From: Betaproteobacteria bacterium
Lineage (GTDB): Bacteria; Pseudomonadota; Gammaproteobacteria; Burkholderiales; Burkholderiaceae
Direction: 5' to 3'
Length of the DNA stretch: 46,802 bases
Assembly (NCBI GenBank): GCA_947453825.1
Contig: CANGHN010000014.1
Coordinates: 1 to 46,802 of the forward strand
Positions 1-10,077 of this stretch are shown here, in pieces. How positions within the stretch are numbered: position 1 is the first letter of the stretch; the number at the start of each line of letters is the position of its first letter. The notes below the pieces were generated by a model, which searched no databases, was not told the DNA's origin, and saw only the letters and a program-made list of their open reading frames with translations. Position numbers and translations under genes: made by a program.

Positions 1-75
1 AATGGTGTGACCGATAACTACAAGGATGATGGCCACCCCTTTAGCCATATCCAGAAAATGATTTCTACTTTTCAT
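1..75 (-). CDS. Acyltransferase 3 family protein (N-terminal fragment, runs off the window)
   Basis: The first 75 bases, read on the minus strand, give 25 codons starting MKSRNHFLDMAKGVAIILVV and continuing into a Gly-His. This matches the first membrane segment of OafA/NolL-type acyltransferase 3 proteins: a short basic/aromatic lead, D-x-x-KG, a hydrophobic stretch, then GH. Family members are multi-pass membrane enzymes that O-acylate surface sugars or other small acceptors. The ATG at 75-73 is chosen because the family motif starts directly after it. A GTG six codons upstream is in frame, and an in-frame TAA lies further up. The rest of the gene is outside the window. Neither pathway nor acceptor can be told. 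Confidence 0.6.
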   Translation of the reverse strand, partial: MKSRNHFLDMAKGVAIILVVIGHTI

Positions 76-112
76 TGAAGGGGGTATACCCACTACAATC
101 GGTATGTTGGGA

Positions 113-841
<729 letters not shown>

Positions 842-910
842 CTAGGATTATCCCCGAGATGCTGGTCGATACACCTCTTTTGGGGCCTTAGATCACTATA
901 AAACTGAGAG

Positions 911-1663
911 CTACCCTAATATTTTGCGTACGCGCTCGAGATCTTGCGCAGTATCTATGCCTGCTGGCGGTGCTTGCAAGGCGGTATGAACAGCGATGCG
1001 ATAACCATTCCAGAGGGCGCGTAATTGCTCTAGAGCTTCTGCTTGTTCTGGAGGCGCCATCTCTAAGCGCGTGAAAGCTTCTAAAAACTGCGCTCGGTAA
1101 GCGTAAATTCCGATGTGGCGCAAATGCTGGGCTACTTGGGCAGATGCTGGATCTCGCACAAAAGGAATCGGCGCTCTAGAAAAGTAGAGTGCCTCACCAG
1201 AACGATTGAGAACTACTTTGACGGTGTTGGGGTTAGTAATATCTTCTAGGTCTGTGATGGCCACGGCAACTGTAGAGATTGCGCACTGCGGATGCTGTGC
1301 CAATGTGAGCGCTACTTGATTAATCAGCTCAGGCGGAATGAGTGGTTCATCACCTTGGACATTAACTACGATGGCATCACCAGGCAGCTTGAGTAGTTGC
1401 GCTACTTCAGCGATGCGATCGGTCCCAGTAGGGTGATCAGCACGGGTGAGTAAACACTTGATGCGATGCGCATGACAGACTGCTTCAATTTCCGGTGAAT
1501 CAGTTGCTACAACCACGCTGTGAGCTTGTGATTGTTTAGCACGCTCAGCAACCCGAATCACCATCGGTTTACCAGCAATATCGGCCAGTGGTTTGCGCAG
1601 CAATCTTGTAGAGCCCAGCCGAGCTGGAATGACTACAACAAAATCGGGAGCGTGCTCACTCAT
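911..1663 (-). CDS. kdsB: 3-deoxy-manno-octulosonate cytidylyltransferase (CMP-Kdo synthetase)
   Basis: Activates Kdo with CTP to CMP-Kdo, the donor for the LPS inner core. The protein has 250 residues, typical for KdsB. The nucleotide-binding lead PARLGSTRLLRKPLADIAGKP lies at about residues 13-33 and the NVQGDEPLI motif near 99-107. It is followed downstream by adk and preceded by a Trm112-like gene, lpxK and the exbD/exbB pair on the same strand. This is a usual betaproteobacterial envelope cluster, so LPS synthesis is the clear context. The upstream gap to the Trm112 gene is 36 bases, consistent with co-transcription. Confidence 0.97.
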   Translation of the reverse strand: MSEHAPDFVVVIPARLGSTRLLRKPLADIAGKPMVIRVAERAKQSQAHSVVVATDSPEIEAVCHAHRIKCLLTRADHPTGTDRIAEVAQLLKLPGDAIVVNVQGDEPLIPPELINQVALTLAQHPQCAISTVAVAITDLEDITNPNTVKVVLNRSGEALYFSRAPIPFVRDPASAQVAQHLRHIGIYAYRAQFLEAFTRLEMAPPEQAEALEQLRALWNGYRIAVHTALQAPPAGIDTAQDLERVRKILG

Positions 1664-1699
1664 GGATAGGTATTAGGCGGGAGTATTGGGACGGGAGCA

Positions 1700-1882
1700 T
1701 TAGGACAGGATTTCATCTGCGCTCAAACTACGCGCTTCATCTACAAGCATCACCGGCACATCGTCACGAATGGGGTAAGCCAAGCGATCTGCTTTACAAA
1801 TGAGTTCGCGCTGTTCCGCTTGTAAATGCAAAGGGCTTTTGCATAAAGGGCAGACCAAGATTTCGAGTAGGCGTTTATCCAT
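1700..1882 (-). CDS. Trm112 family protein
   Basis: A 60-residue protein of the Trm112/YcaR family. The N-terminal [14 protein letters not shown] carries a CxxC pair at residues 11 and 14, followed by the family string [19 protein letters not shown]. In other organisms Trm112 proteins are small zinc-binding activators of methyltransferases; the role of the bacterial version between lpxK and kdsB is not settled. Only one full CxxC pair plus a single further Cys is visible here, so metal binding may be weak. It sits 36 bases upstream of kdsB and about 44 bases downstream of lpxK in the same direction, so it is likely part of that operon. Confidence 0.93.
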   Translation of the reverse strand: MDKRLLEILVCPLCKSPLHLQAEQRELICKADRLAYPIRDDVPVMLVDEARSLSADEILS

Positions 1883-1926
1883 GGGATTTGTTGGTATCGG
1901 TATGAAAGTGTTGATAAGGTGAATGA

Positions 1927-3012
1927 TTACAAAGTGTAGCGATAAGGATCTGGTCTTTGCAAGATCGTTTGTAACCAGTCTACCAAGTTATCGGGCAGGG
2001 TGAGTGACATTGGTGCCACCCAAATACGTTCATCGGTAATGGCAGTGCATTTAACAGCATCTTTTTCAGTAATCAAAATGCACTGGGCATCGATATTCTT
2101 AAAGAAATCAGGGGTGTACTGAGCGTGATCGGGCAATGCAATGGTTTTACCGGCAATTCCGCGTAATCGCAGATCATCAAAAAAACGTTGAGGATTGCCA
2201 AGGCCTGCCACAGCAGTGATTTTGTTTGGTAAATACTGATCAGCCAGTTGTGCCAAAGTTTGAGTATGCGATGAATTACACAACTGATATATATCGCCTA
2301 AATGGCTGGCTAGAGAAAAAGCACGGCGTCCTAAAAAGTACTCACCTAATGCCGTATGACGACGATTTTCTGAAGACCCCATCATTAAGGTGGCATCACG
2401 TCCGCGATCGGCAGGTTCACGCAAGGGTCCAGCGGGCAATAAAAATCCATTGCCTTCACCGCGACTATCGCGCACTACAAACTCAATATCACGACCACCT
2501 TCACGGGCAGGCCAACGCGCTAGTGCACTGTGTTGCAGGCCATCATCACTAATGATGACATTGGTATCGGGCGATTTTTTTAGCAGGGCTTTGATGCTGC
2601 GACTGCGCTTTGGAAAGACCCAGATGGGAAATTGATTTTGGGTACGCTTGGCAATTAAGACGGGTTCATCACCGACCAAGGTTGGATCAGAATCGCTATG
2701 TACTTGCATCGGCGCAGTTTGCGAAGCAGCGCCATAGCCGCGACTAATGATTCCCGGCTTCCAACCAAGTTGAGAGAGTTGCTCGGCTAAGGCAATCACA
2801 ATCGGTGTTTTACCAGTACCGCCTACGCGAATGTTGCCCACAATGATGACGGGTATTGATACATGCGCATGCTTGATGATGCCCAAGTCATAAATGATCT
2901 TGCGAATACGTAATACCAGCCCATAGATATACGAGAGGGGCCAGAGCAATAAGCTGGTGGGGCCACGCCTTTCCCAAAACTGGGGAGCTTTACGAAAGAA
3001 TGAGCGTGACAT
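1927..3012 (-). CDS. lpxK: Tetraacyldisaccharide 4'-kinase
   Basis: Inner-membrane kinase that phosphorylates the 4' position of the lipid A disaccharide. About 361 residues; an N-terminal hydrophobic segment (residues ~18-35) anchors it, then the Walker A motif [12 protein letters not shown] lies at about 59-70, followed by the LpxK strings SRGYG and [12 protein letters not shown] directly before the ATG would add one residue; the ATG at 3012 is preferred. The gene is transcribed after exbD (gap 23 bases) and before the Trm112 gene and kdsB, a coherent lipid A/Kdo cluster. Confidence 0.96.
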   Translation of the reverse strand: MSRSFFRKAPQFWERRGPTSLLLWPLSYIYGLVLRIRKIIYDLGIIKHAHVSIPVIIVGNIRVGGTGKTPIVIALAEQLSQLGWKPGIISRGYGAASQTAPMQVHSDSDPTLVGDEPVLIAKRTQNQFPIWVFPKRSRSIKALLKKSPDTNVIISDDGLQHSALARWPAREGGRDIEFVVRDSRGEGNGFLLPAGPLREPADRGRDATLMMGSSENRRHTALGEYFLGRRAFSLASHLGDIYQLCNSSHTQTLAQLADQYLPNKITAVAGLGNPQRFFDDLRLRGIAGKTIALPDHAQYTPDFFKNIDAQCILITEKDAVKCTAITDERIWVAPMSLTLPDNLVDWLQTILQRPDPYRYTL

Positions 3013-3035
3013 CAATAAGGTCTTTAAAAAGAAAT

Positions 3036-3503
3036 TTACTTTTTAGTTTGACTGCTAAAGACGATATTGGATAAATTGGCATCGCGCGCCGCCTCTAATG
3101 CACTCATCACCGCTTGATGGGGCGCCTTAGCATCGGCATCAATATTGATTTGCACGTTATTAGCAGTCTCTTTTTTACCTTCACTTTGATTAGAGAGTTG
3201 CAAGAGTGCATTACTCAGTTGAGATACATCAATCACTTTGCCATTAATGGCATAGCGTCCATCGCGACTAACGGCAATATGAATTTGCTTACTCTCGACT
3301 ACGCTCTCATTACCGCTAGCGGTAGGTAAAGTAATGGCCAGTTCTTGGTAACGCGTAAAGGTAGTCGAGATCATTAAAAAGATGAGCACCACTAAGAGCA
3401 CATCAATGAACGGAATGAGATTAATTTCAGGTTCTGCTTGTGGGCTGGCTGCAGCTAGAGAAAAGCGCCGCTTGCCAGAAGAGTGCATCGCAAGCCAACT
3501 CAT
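3036..3503 (-). CDS. exbD: Biopolymer transport protein ExbD/TolR family
   Basis: Proton-channel subunit that works with ExbB to energise an outer-membrane process through a TonB-like partner. The 155-residue protein has a short cytoplasmic N-terminus, one membrane helix (INLIPFIDVLLVVLIFLMIS, about residues 27-46) with the expected charged Asp in the membrane, then a periplasmic domain. Its start overlaps the exbB stop by ATGA, so translation is coupled. No tonB gene is present nearby. Pairs of this kind ahead of lpxK are common in betaproteobacteria, and their exact substrate is not known from this sequence. Confidence 0.93.
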   Translation of the reverse strand: MSWLAMHSSGKRRFSLAAASPQAEPEINLIPFIDVLLVVLIFLMISTTFTRYQELAITLPTASGNESVVESKQIHIAVSRDGRYAINGKVIDVSQLSNALLQLSNQSEGKKETANNVQINIDADAKAPHQAVMSALEAARDANLSNIVFSSQTKK

Positions 3504-4135
3504 CTTGCTGATGAATCGCTATACAGTTTTTTAAACAACTGGCGGGTAAATTCTTCGCACTCGCGCTGACGTTGATTGGCAATTGCGCGCAGCGCGCGCC
3601 AAGCAGCCAATGCGGGAATAGCAATAAGCAAACCAAACGCAGTGTTATAGAGCGCTACGGAAATTCCGTGCGCCAATTGTTGTGGACTACCAGCACCATT
3701 AATAGCGCCTTGACTACCAAAGATTTCGATCATGCCAACGACGGTGCCAAATAAACCTAATAGCGGGGCGATAGTGGCGATCGTAGCGAGAGCACCAAGA
3801 TAGCGATCCAACTTAGACCAAGTCGCTTGTGCGGACGCTTGGAGCTCTTCTAGAGCGCTATCAGCGCTAGCGCCAGCAATCTTCTCTTCTAGGACGCAAG
3901 CGAGCAAGGGGCCAACTGGTGAGAGCTGTGACAAGGCGTTAATTTGCTCCTTGACCAGTGCTTTTTGGCTAAGCAATTGATTGGCAAGATTAAAAGCGCT
4001 CTCCAGAGTACCCTTAGGAAAAATATGAATTTGTCGCAAATACCAGCTGCGCTCGAGCACAATCGCTAGGCCAATAATGGAAATGAAGAGTAAAGGCCAA
4101 ATTGGCCAGCCAGCAGATAGTAAGATGGAGTACAT
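3500..4135 (-). CDS. exbB: MotA/TolQ/ExbB proton channel family protein
   Basis: Inner-membrane partner of the ExbD protein encoded next to it; together they convert proton-motive force to mechanical work. The protein has 211 residues with three predicted membrane segments (about 7-27, 105-128 and 152-175). The family stretch ATIAPLLGLFGTVVGMIEIF lies around the second segment. It is the first gene of the minus-strand block exbB-exbD-lpxK-Trm112-kdsB-adk. The upstream 314-base intergenic region is shared with xseA and holds an FNR-like palindrome that could control either gene. Confidence 0.93.
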   Translation of the reverse strand: MYSILLSAGWPIWPLLFISIIGLAIVLERSWYLRQIHIFPKGTLESAFNLANQLLSQKALVKEQINALSQLSPVGPLLACVLEEKIAGASADSALEELQASAQATWSKLDRYLGALATIATIAPLLGLFGTVVGMIEIFGSQGAINGAGSPQQLAHGISVALYNTAFGLLIAIPALAAWRALRAIANQRQRECEEFTRQLFKKLYSDSSAR

Positions 4136-4449
4136 AAGCTCAGTACTTTAGCGCAATTAAAAAGCCCATTTCAGAAAGCTAGCCTGTGGATAACTCTGTG
4201 CAAAACTTTTTGAGAATGGCCACCTAAGTCCTTGATTGATCGTGAGCTTCACTTGATTGCGGTAAAACTAGCCTCAGCAGGAGTGATTTAATATTGATAT
4301 AAATCAATAGCTTGTATTTAAGGTGTTGGATTTATGAGACGTTTTGGGTCAGTAATTACTTACTTTTGAGGGTTAGACTGAAGGCTAATAGGATTCTGTG
4401 GATATTTATCGGCGCCCAAGCCCGATAGACCCAGGCTTAAAGAGAAAAA
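4136..4449. other. Divergent intergenic region between exbB and xseA
   Basis: The 314 bases separate two divergent genes, so both promoters should lie here. The one clear element is the FNR-type palindrome listed separately. A weak 6-bp hairpin (TATCGG/CCGATA) lies around 4407-4427, just before xseA. I saw no convincing ORF, tRNA or terminator. Confidence 0.6.
4293..4308. promoter_or_regulatory. Candidate FNR/ANR-type binding site
   Basis: The palindrome ATTGATATAAATCAAT contains a perfect TTGAT-N4-ATCAA, the consensus for FNR/CRP-superfamily oxygen sensors. It lies almost centred between the divergent starts of exbB (about 160 bases away) and xseA (about 140 bases away). Which gene it serves cannot be told, and a 14-base match can occur by chance in AT-rich DNA. 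Confidence 0.4.
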
Positions 4450-5676
4450 ATGTCGGAAATATCAAGGGAAATTCTCAGTGTTGGCGATCTAAACCGCGCA
4501 ATTGCGGCATCTTTGGAGGATCGCTTCGATACCGTGTGGGTTAGCGGGGAGATTTCCAACTTCAAGGCTTATGACAGCGGGCACTGGTATTTCTCGCTCA
4601 AAGACGAAGAAGGTCAAATTCGCTGTGTCATGTTCCGCGGTCGCAATGGTCAAGTTGGATTTATGCCGCAATCCGGAGACTTGGTTGAAGTTAGTGCGAA
4701 CTTAGGTTTGTATGTGCCGCGTGGTGATATTCAGCTCACTATTCAAACTTTGCGCCGCGCTGGCATGGGCGGTCTTTATGAAGCCTTTCTCAAACTCAAA
4801 GCCAAACTTGATAAAGAGGGTTTGTTTGATGAAGAGCGCAAGCGTGAGATTCCGACCCATCCTCGATCGATTGGCATTATTACTTCACCACAAGCTGCTG
4901 CACTCAAAGATGTCCTTAGTACGCTAGCAAGGCGGGCGCCGCATATTCCGATTGTGATTTATCCAACGCTAGTTCAGGGGCCAGATGCACCCGCCGGAAT
5001 TATTGCCGCACTGAAAGCTGCTCAAAAAGAAAAAGCGGTCGATGTGATTTTGTTAGTACGCGGTGGTGGCAGTATTGAAGATCTCTGGGCATTTAATGAT
5101 GAAAAGCTCGCTTATGCGATCGCAGAGTCATCGATTCCAGTAGTGAGCGGTGTTGGTCACGAAACCGATTTTACGATTGCCGATTTTGTCGCGGATCTGC
5201 GCGCACCAACACCGACGGGGGCTGCAGAGCTAGCCTCACCCCGTAAAGACCAAATGCTGCAAGAGCTCGATGCCATTATGCAAGCCTTACTACAGCGCAT
5301 TAGTCAACGGGTAGAACGTGAAGCGCAAACTTTAGATCAATTAGCGCTCCGCTTAAATCATGCTCTACCTAATCCCGATCGGATGCGCGAACAAATTCAG
5401 AGTTGGCAGCAACGCTTAAACCAAACGTGGTTAGTGCGAATGGAAAATTGGAAGCGTAATCAAACTCACTACCAATCCCAATTAGAAATGCTCAATCCAC
5501 AAAGAACGCTTGAGCGTGGTTACGCGGTGGTATTAAATGTTCATGAAGGTTATGCTGCTGCACGTAAGCCAGGTGAGTTAGTAACTAATACCGAGTATGA
5601 AATACGTTTAGCGCAAGGATCAGTCAGTGTGGAGTTTGCAAAAGTCGATCAGAAGACGAGCACTAAACATCAATAA
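4450..5676 (+). CDS. xseA: Exodeoxyribonuclease VII large subunit
   Basis: Large subunit of ExoVII, which degrades single-stranded DNA to oligonucleotides together with the small subunit XseB (not in the window). 408 residues. An N-terminal OB-fold (about 8-105) is followed by the catalytic domain with GIITSPQAAALKDVLSTLARR (~143-163), VRGGGSIEDLWAFNDEKLA (~200-218) and VSGVGHETDFTIADFVADLRAPTPTG (~229-254). A coiled-coil-like stretch and a short C-terminal tail follow. It is slightly short compared with the ~450-residue E. coli protein. Its 3' end overlaps murB, which runs in the opposite direction, by 7 bases. Confidence 0.97.
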   Translation: MSEISREILSVGDLNRAIAASLEDRFDTVWVSGEISNFKAYDSGHWYFSLKDEEGQIRCVMFRGRNGQVGFMPQSGDLVEVSANLGLYVPRGDIQLTIQTLRRAGMGGLYEAFLKLKAKLDKEGLFDEERKREIPTHPRSIGIITSPQAAALKDVLSTLARRAPHIPIVIYPTLVQGPDAPAGIIAALKAAQKEKAVDVILLVRGGGSIEDLWAFNDEKLAYAIAESSIPVVSGVGHETDFTIADFVADLRAPTPTGAAELASPRKDQMLQELDAIMQALLQRISQRVEREAQTLDQLALRLNHALPNPDRMREQIQSWQQRLNQTWLVRMENWKRNQTHYQSQLEMLNPQRTLERGYAVVLNVHEGYAAARKPGELVTNTEYEIRLAQGSVSVEFAKVDQKTSTKHQ

Positions 5677-6701
5677 ACATTAGGTTCAATTTGTAAGCTC
5701 ACACCAAAGTCATTGCGTACTTTGTCCTGAATACATTTGGCTAATCCCAAAATATCTTGAGCAGTGCCGCCGCCATGATTGACCAGCACGAGTGCTTGAT
5801 TTTCATAAACACCAACTTCTCCCATGCGCTGACCCTTAAAGCCACATTGGTCAATGAGCCAGCCTGCAGCCAATTTGCGGGTTCCGGGGGCATCCGGGTA
5901 GGACACTAAACCCGGATGTTTGCTCAGTAAAGTCTCGTATTGCTCATTAGGCACAATCGGATTTTGAAAAAAGCTACCTGCATTACCAATCACTTTGGGG
6001 TTGGGTAATTTTTGTGAGCGAATGGCACACACGGCATCAAAAATAGCTTGTGCGCTTGGGCCGGTAGAAAAGTGTTTGGCTAAATCGGCGTAATGAGTGC
6101 GTGCTTGCCAAGCTTTCGGAATACTAAAAATTACCTTGGTGACGATAAAGCGATTGGGGTGATGCTTAAAGTAACTATCACGATAGGCAAATTGGCAATC
6201 GGCATTCGCCAGAGTGACAAAGGTTTGGCTTTGGGTGTCAAAGGCTTCGATACTGTTTACATATTGCGCAATTTCAACACCATAAGCGCCAATATTCTGA
6301 ATCGGGGCTGCACCCACCGTTCCCGGAATGAGCGCTAGATTTTCTAAGCCAGGCAAGTCATGCTGTAAAGACCAAATCACAAACTCATGCCAATTGACAC
6401 CAGCACCCACGGCAATCCTAGTTTCTTTTTCATCAGCAGAAACAATTTCTTGAGCGGTGATATTCATAAGGAGTGTCGCGCCAGGCAAGGTGCTGGGCAA
6501 AACCACATTGCTGCCACCACCCAAAACACGCCACGGTAAATTTTGCGCAGCAATCGCCTGCATCAGTTCTGGAATTTGTGCGGCATCGGTGATTTCATAG
6601 GCCTGCTCAGCGCAAACCTCGAAGCCAAAGGTATTGCGGCTTTTTAATCCCAAATTAGGGCTTAATTTTGGAAGAGAGGGCGCATTTTGAGCACGGTTCA
6701 T
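5670..6701 (-). CDS. murB: UDP-N-acetylenolpyruvoylglucosamine reductase
   Basis: FAD enzyme that reduces UDP-GlcNAc-enolpyruvate to UDP-MurNAc in peptidoglycan synthesis. 343 residues, type I (E. coli-like) organisation. The FAD-binding stretch RVLGGGSNVVLPSTLPGATL lies at about 58-77, LIPGTVGAAPIQNIGAYGVE near 123-142, the catalytic-serine motif GNAGSFFQNP near 242-251, and the catalytic glutamate in the C-terminal QIEPNVY. It is convergent with xseA and divergent from yajQ, so it is probably monocistronic. The first ~20 residues are poorly conserved in this family and the exact start is less certain. Confidence 0.97.
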   Translation of the reverse strand: MNRAQNAPSLPKLSPNLGLKSRNTFGFEVCAEQAYEITDAAQIPELMQAIAAQNLPWRVLGGGSNVVLPSTLPGATLLMNITAQEIVSADEKETRIAVGAGVNWHEFVIWSLQHDLPGLENLALIPGTVGAAPIQNIGAYGVEIAQYVNSIEAFDTQSQTFVTLANADCQFAYRDSYFKHHPNRFIVTKVIFSIPKAWQARTHYADLAKHFSTGPSAQAIFDAVCAIRSQKLPNPKVIGNAGSFFQNPIVPNEQYETLLSKHPGLVSYPDAPGTRKLAAGWLIDQCGFKGQRMGEVGVYENQALVLVNHGGGTAQDILGLAKCIQDKVRNDFGVSLQIEPNVY

Positions 6702-6727
6702 GCCACAATCTTATTCGTAAACGGATC

Positions 6728-6759
6728 TTTGGCGTAGTTTCTAAAAAAAAGACGCCAAA
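6728..6759. promoter_or_regulatory. Inverted repeat in the murB/yajQ divergent promoter region
   Basis: TTTGGCGT at 6728-6735 is exactly complementary to ACGCCAAA at 6752-6759, with a 16-base A-rich spacer. It lies between the divergent starts of murB (6701) and yajQ (6817). It could be an operator or an mRNA leader hairpin; no regulator can be named. Confidence 0.3.
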
Positions 6760-6816
6760 ATATCTGCAAAATTGAAAAATAACGAGATTCCCCAAGATTA
6801 TTCATAAGGAGTAAAG

Positions 6817-7302
6817 ATGCCTACATTTGATGTTGTTTGTGAACCCGATATGGTTGAGTTAAAAAATGCTATCGAGCAATCGAATAAAGAAATTAGTAAC
6901 CGTTTTGACTTCAAAGGCTCTGATAGCCGCGTAGAGCAAAAAGATGAAACACTCATTTTGTTTGGTGACGATGACTTTAAATTGGGTCAAGTACGTGATG
7001 TGCTCATCAATAAGATGGCTAAGCGTAATGTGGACGTGCGTTATCTCAAAGATGACAAAACAGAGACGATAGGTAGTGATAAGCGCAAGCAAACTATGAA
7101 GATCCAAAAAGGCATTACTTCAGACTTGTCGAAAAAAGTCGTGCGCATCATTAAAGACAGCAAGCTCAAAGTGCAAGCCTCTATTCAAGGTGATGCTGTG
7201 CGCGTCACAGGTGCTAAGCGCGATGACTTGCAAGCCACCATGGCTTTACTTAAAAAAGAAGTGACCGAGGCGCCATTGGGCTTTAATAATTTCCGTGACT
7301 AA
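6817..7302 (+). CDS. yajQ: YajQ family cyclic di-GMP-binding protein
   Basis: 161-residue protein of the YajQ (DUF520) family, recognised from the start [21 protein letters not shown], the central [24 protein letters not shown] segment and the C-terminal [14 protein letters not shown]. YajQ proteins have two RNA-recognition-like folds. Some homologues bind cyclic di-GMP and act as regulators; others were reported to bind nucleic acid or nucleotides, so the role here is not fixed. A strong AAGGAG ribosome site precedes the ATG. The xerD start lies inside its last codons, so the two are co-translated. Confidence 0.95.
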   Translation: MPTFDVVCEPDMVELKNAIEQSNKEISNRFDFKGSDSRVEQKDETLILFGDDDFKLGQVRDVLINKMAKRNVDVRYLKDDKTETIGSDKRKQTMKIQKGITSDLSKKVVRIIKDSKLKVQASIQGDAVRVTGAKRDDLQATMALLKKEVTEAPLGFNNFRD

Positions 7303-8218
7303 TGTTGCTCCTGCAATAGCCCCAGCAAGCCAAGAAGCCATTGAACGCTTTTGTGACGCTTGCTGGCTAGAAGATGGTCTGGCAAAAAATAGTCTGGCTG
7401 CTTACCGCAGGGACTTACTTCTCTTAGCGCAGTGGTTGTATCAACAGACTGGCGCTGATTTGTACGCTGTTACTGAAAAAGATCTCACTGCGTATATCGC
7501 ACATCGCCGGGCTGATAAGGCCACCACTGCTAATCGACGTTTAACAGTCTTTAAACGCTTTTATCGCCATGCGCTGCGGATCAATTTAGTAAAAAATGAT
7601 CCTTGTATAGGTTTGCGCGCTGCTAAGCAAGCACTGCGTTTTCCTAAAACCTTAAGCGAGAACCAAGTCAGTGATTTACTCAATGCCCCCAATATCGATA
7701 CACCATTAGGGCTACGGGATCGCACGATGCTCGAATTAATGTATGCCAGTGGTTTGCGCGTTTCAGAAATCGTATCTTTAAAAACAGTTGCGCTCGGTAT
7801 GAATGAGGGTGTAGTTAGGGTTGTAAATGGTAAAGGTGGTAAAGAAAGATTAGTGCCCTTTGGTGGCGAAGCAGGGCAGTGGTTAAGAAGATATTTGGCT
7901 GAGGCGCGCACACCTTTGCTCGAGGGTAAAACATCTGATGCAGTTTTTGTGGGGCGCCATACCGGCACGGGTTTAACGCGCCAGGCGTTTTGGGCTTTAA
8001 TTAAACGTTATGCCATTTTGGCTAATATTCCGGTGGCACTATCTCCACATACTTTGCGACATGCTTTTGCTACCCATTTACTCAACCACGGTGCTGATTT
8101 GCGGGTAGTGCAATTGCTTTTAGGGCATGCGGATATTTCCACTACCCAGATTTATACCCATGTGGCTAGAGAACGCCTCAAATCGATCCATCAGCAGCAC
8201 CATCCGCGCGGTTCTTAA
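7295..8218 (+). CDS. xerD: Site-specific tyrosine recombinase XerD
   Basis: Chromosome dimer resolution recombinase that acts with XerC at dif under FtsK control. 307 residues. An N-terminal SAM-like DNA-binding domain (~10-95) is followed by the catalytic domain with the full active-site set: Arg in ASGLRVSEI, Lys in [12 protein letters not shown], His-x-x-Arg in [14 protein letters not shown], His in [17 protein letters not shown] and its Tyr nucleophile. It starts with GTG, overlapping the yajQ stop by 8 bases. It is the chromosomal housekeeping enzyme, unrelated in context to the accessory recombinase at 44255-45277. Confidence 0.95.
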   Translation: MTNVAPAIAPASQEAIERFCDACWLEDGLAKNSLAAYRRDLLLLAQWLYQQTGADLYAVTEKDLTAYIAHRRADKATTANRRLTVFKRFYRHALRINLVKNDPCIGLRAAKQALRFPKTLSENQVSDLLNAPNIDTPLGLRDRTMLELMYASGLRVSEIVSLKTVALGMNEGVVRVVNGKGGKERLVPFGGEAGQWLRRYLAEARTPLLEGKTSDAVFVGRHTGTGLTRQAFWALIKRYAILANIPVALSPHTLRHAFATHLLNHGADLRVVQLLLGHADISTTQIYTHVARERLKSIHQQHHPRGS

Positions 8219-8259
8219 GTGGTACTAGCCACCAATCAATAAGTGATTAAGATAGCGAT

Positions 8260-8892
8260 ATGAACCTGACTCTTGATTTACTGCTTATTCCACTGGCCTA
8301 TCTGATTGGCTCGATTTCTTTTGCAGTGGTGGTGAGTAAATGCATGCGCTTACCCGATCCTCACTCTTATGGTTCTGGTAATCCCGGTGCTACTAATGTG
8401 CTGCGTACAGGTAATAAATTAGCAGCAGTACTCACACTCATCGGTGATGCACTCAAAGGCTATGTAGCGGTAATGCTTGCCAGAATTTTGCTAGGCGAGC
8501 AATCCTTAACGACCAGCTTACATTCTTGGGTCTTATGTGGTGTGGTGCTTGCAGTATTTTTAGGCCATCTCTTTCCGATCTTTCATGGCTTTAAAGGGGG
8601 CAAAGGAGTTGCTACTGCCTGTGGAATCTTATTTGGCATTAACGGCATCTTGGGTTTAGCAACACTGAGTACTTGGATAATTGTTGCTGGATTTATGCGC
8701 TACTCATCGTTAGCGGCAATCGCTGCAGCCGTCTTTGGCCCTATATATTTTGTATTTCTGTTTGGCTTTCAGCCCATGGGTCTTGCCTTACTAGCAGTTT
8801 GCGCATTGCTCATTTGGCGTCACCGCAGCAATATTCAAAACTTACTCAATGGCAGCGAAAGTCGTATTGGCTCTAAAAAGCAGCCTAAATAA
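8260..8892 (+). CDS. plsY: Glycerol-3-phosphate 1-O-acyltransferase PlsY
   Basis: Integral membrane acyltransferase that uses acyl-phosphate to make lysophosphatidic acid, the first step of phospholipid synthesis. 210 residues with about five membrane segments. The three family motifs are visible: the [11 protein letters not shown] region (17-27), [18 protein letters not shown] (~37-54), and [15 protein letters not shown] (~108-122). It follows xerD after 41 bases and may share its transcript. Confidence 0.96.
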   Translation: MNLTLDLLLIPLAYLIGSISFAVVVSKCMRLPDPHSYGSGNPGATNVLRTGNKLAAVLTLIGDALKGYVAVMLARILLGEQSLTTSLHSWVLCGVVLAVFLGHLFPIFHGFKGGKGVATACGILFGINGILGLATLSTWIIVAGFMRYSSLAAIAAAVFGPIYFVFLFGFQPMGLALLAVCALLIWRHRSNIQNLLNGSESRIGSKKQPK

Positions 8893-8910
8893 TTTAGATC
8901 AGGAGAAAAA

Positions 8911-9282
8911 ATGACAATTGCTTACGCTTGCATGTTAGCAATGGGGCTACTGCCGTATGTAGCTGCTGGTATTGCCAAAAAAGGTTTTGAGGGTTATGAC
9001 AATGGCATGCCAAGAGCATGGTTAGCAAAACAAACCGGTTTTAGGGCCAGAGCTAATGCGGCGCAGGCCAATTTATTTGAGTCCCTTCCCCTCTTTTTTG
9101 CAGCCGTCATCGTTGCGCAGTTGAACAATGTGCCCCAAGCCCGCATTGATTTGCTGGCCTTAGGTTTTGTTGCAGCCCGGATTGCCTTCTTAATTTGCTA
9201 CATTGCCGATTGGCCAACAACCCGCTCGATTGTGTGGTTTGTCGGTATGATTTGCGTAGTTAGTCTCTTTTTACAAATCTAA
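8911..9282 (+). CDS. MAPEG family membrane protein
   Basis: A 123-residue protein with four predicted hydrophobic helices. The sequence around residues 45-60 (FRARANAAQANLFESLPLFF) matches the RAxxAxxNxxExLP core of the MAPEG family. The family includes glutathione-dependent microsomal transferases and bacterial relatives, many with unassigned function. An AGGAGAAAAA ribosome site precedes the ATG. It lies 18 bases after plsY, so the two are probably co-transcribed. Confidence 0.88.
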   Translation: MTIAYACMLAMGLLPYVAAGIAKKGFEGYDNGMPRAWLAKQTGFRARANAAQANLFESLPLFFAAVIVAQLNNVPQARIDLLALGFVAARIAFLICYIADWPTTRSIVWFVGMICVVSLFLQI

Positions 9283-9330
9283 AGGGCAATAACATCTCTA
9301 GATTCTTTTCTTTAAGACCCATTACTTCAT

Positions 9331-10077
9331 ATGCCCACTAAAAAAATAGCAACTAAGTCAGTAACTAAGCCATTAACTAAGAAAGCTACTAAAGAGTCTG
9401 CTGGCGTTCCGCTATCGGTGGTGATTCGGCGTCGTATTGAGGCGCAAAAAGCACGCTTTCACGCTAACGATAATATTTCTCAATTTATTAAGCCCGGTGA
9501 ATTAGAGGGCTTAGTCGATGAGGTTGCGCAGAAGATGCAAGCTGTTCTCGAGAGTTTAGTAATTGATACGCACAACGATCACAACACTCGCAATACTAGT
9601 CAGCGTGTTGCCAAGATGTATGTGCAAGAAGTCTTTAATGGCCGCTATGTAGAGCAACCCACATTAACGAAGTTTCCTAATGTGAGCCGTTTAAATGAGC
9701 TGATGATTATTGGGCCCATTACCGTCCGCAGTGCTTGCTCTCATCACCTATGTCCTATCATGGGCCGCATTTGGATTGGGGTCTTGCCAAGCAAAGAATC
9801 TGCACTGATTGGCTTATCTAAGTACTCCAGGCTCACAGAGTGGGTAATGTGTAGACCACAAATTCAGGAAGAGGCCGTTGTAGAGTTGGCCGATATGCTG
9901 GAAAAGAAAATCAAACCGGTTGGCGTAGCGATTGTGATGGATGCAGATCACTTTTGTATGCAGTGGCGTGGTGTGAAAGATCGTGACTCGAAGATGGTCA
10001 ATAGCGTTATGCGCGGCGCCTTCTTAAAAGACCCTAATTTACGTCGCGAGTTTTTATCTTTATTAGAGAAGCGTTAA
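9331..10077 (+). CDS. folE: GTP cyclohydrolase I
   Basis: Converts GTP to 7,8-dihydroneopterin triphosphate, the first step of folate synthesis. 248 residues. The zinc and catalytic residues are visible: Cys136 and His138/139 in SACSHHLCPIMG, and Cys209 in DADHFCMQWRG. The family string RVAKMYVQEVFNGRY lies near 92-106. The first ~25 residues form a Lys/Thr-rich extension with a repeated TK pattern that is not part of the fold and resembles low-complexity tails seen in close relatives. Its stop (TAATG) overlaps the start of the next small lipoprotein gene. Confidence 0.95.
   Translation: MPTKKIATKSVTKPLTKKATKESAGVPLSVVIRRRIEAQKARFHANDNISQFIKPGELEGLVDEVAQKMQAVLESLVIDTHNDHNTRNTSQRVAKMYVQEVFNGRYVEQPTLTKFPNVSRLNELMIIGPITVRSACSHHLCPIMGRIWIGVLPSKESALIGLSKYSRLTEWVMCRPQIQEEAVVELADMLEKKIKPVGVAIVMDADHFCMQWRGVKDRDSKMVNSVMRGAFLKDPNLRREFLSLLEKR

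Noticed and set aside
2226..2635. Two plus-strand ORFs inside lpxK
   Set aside because: They lie fully within a well-supported minus-strand gene and their proteins show no family features; treated as reading-frame shadows.
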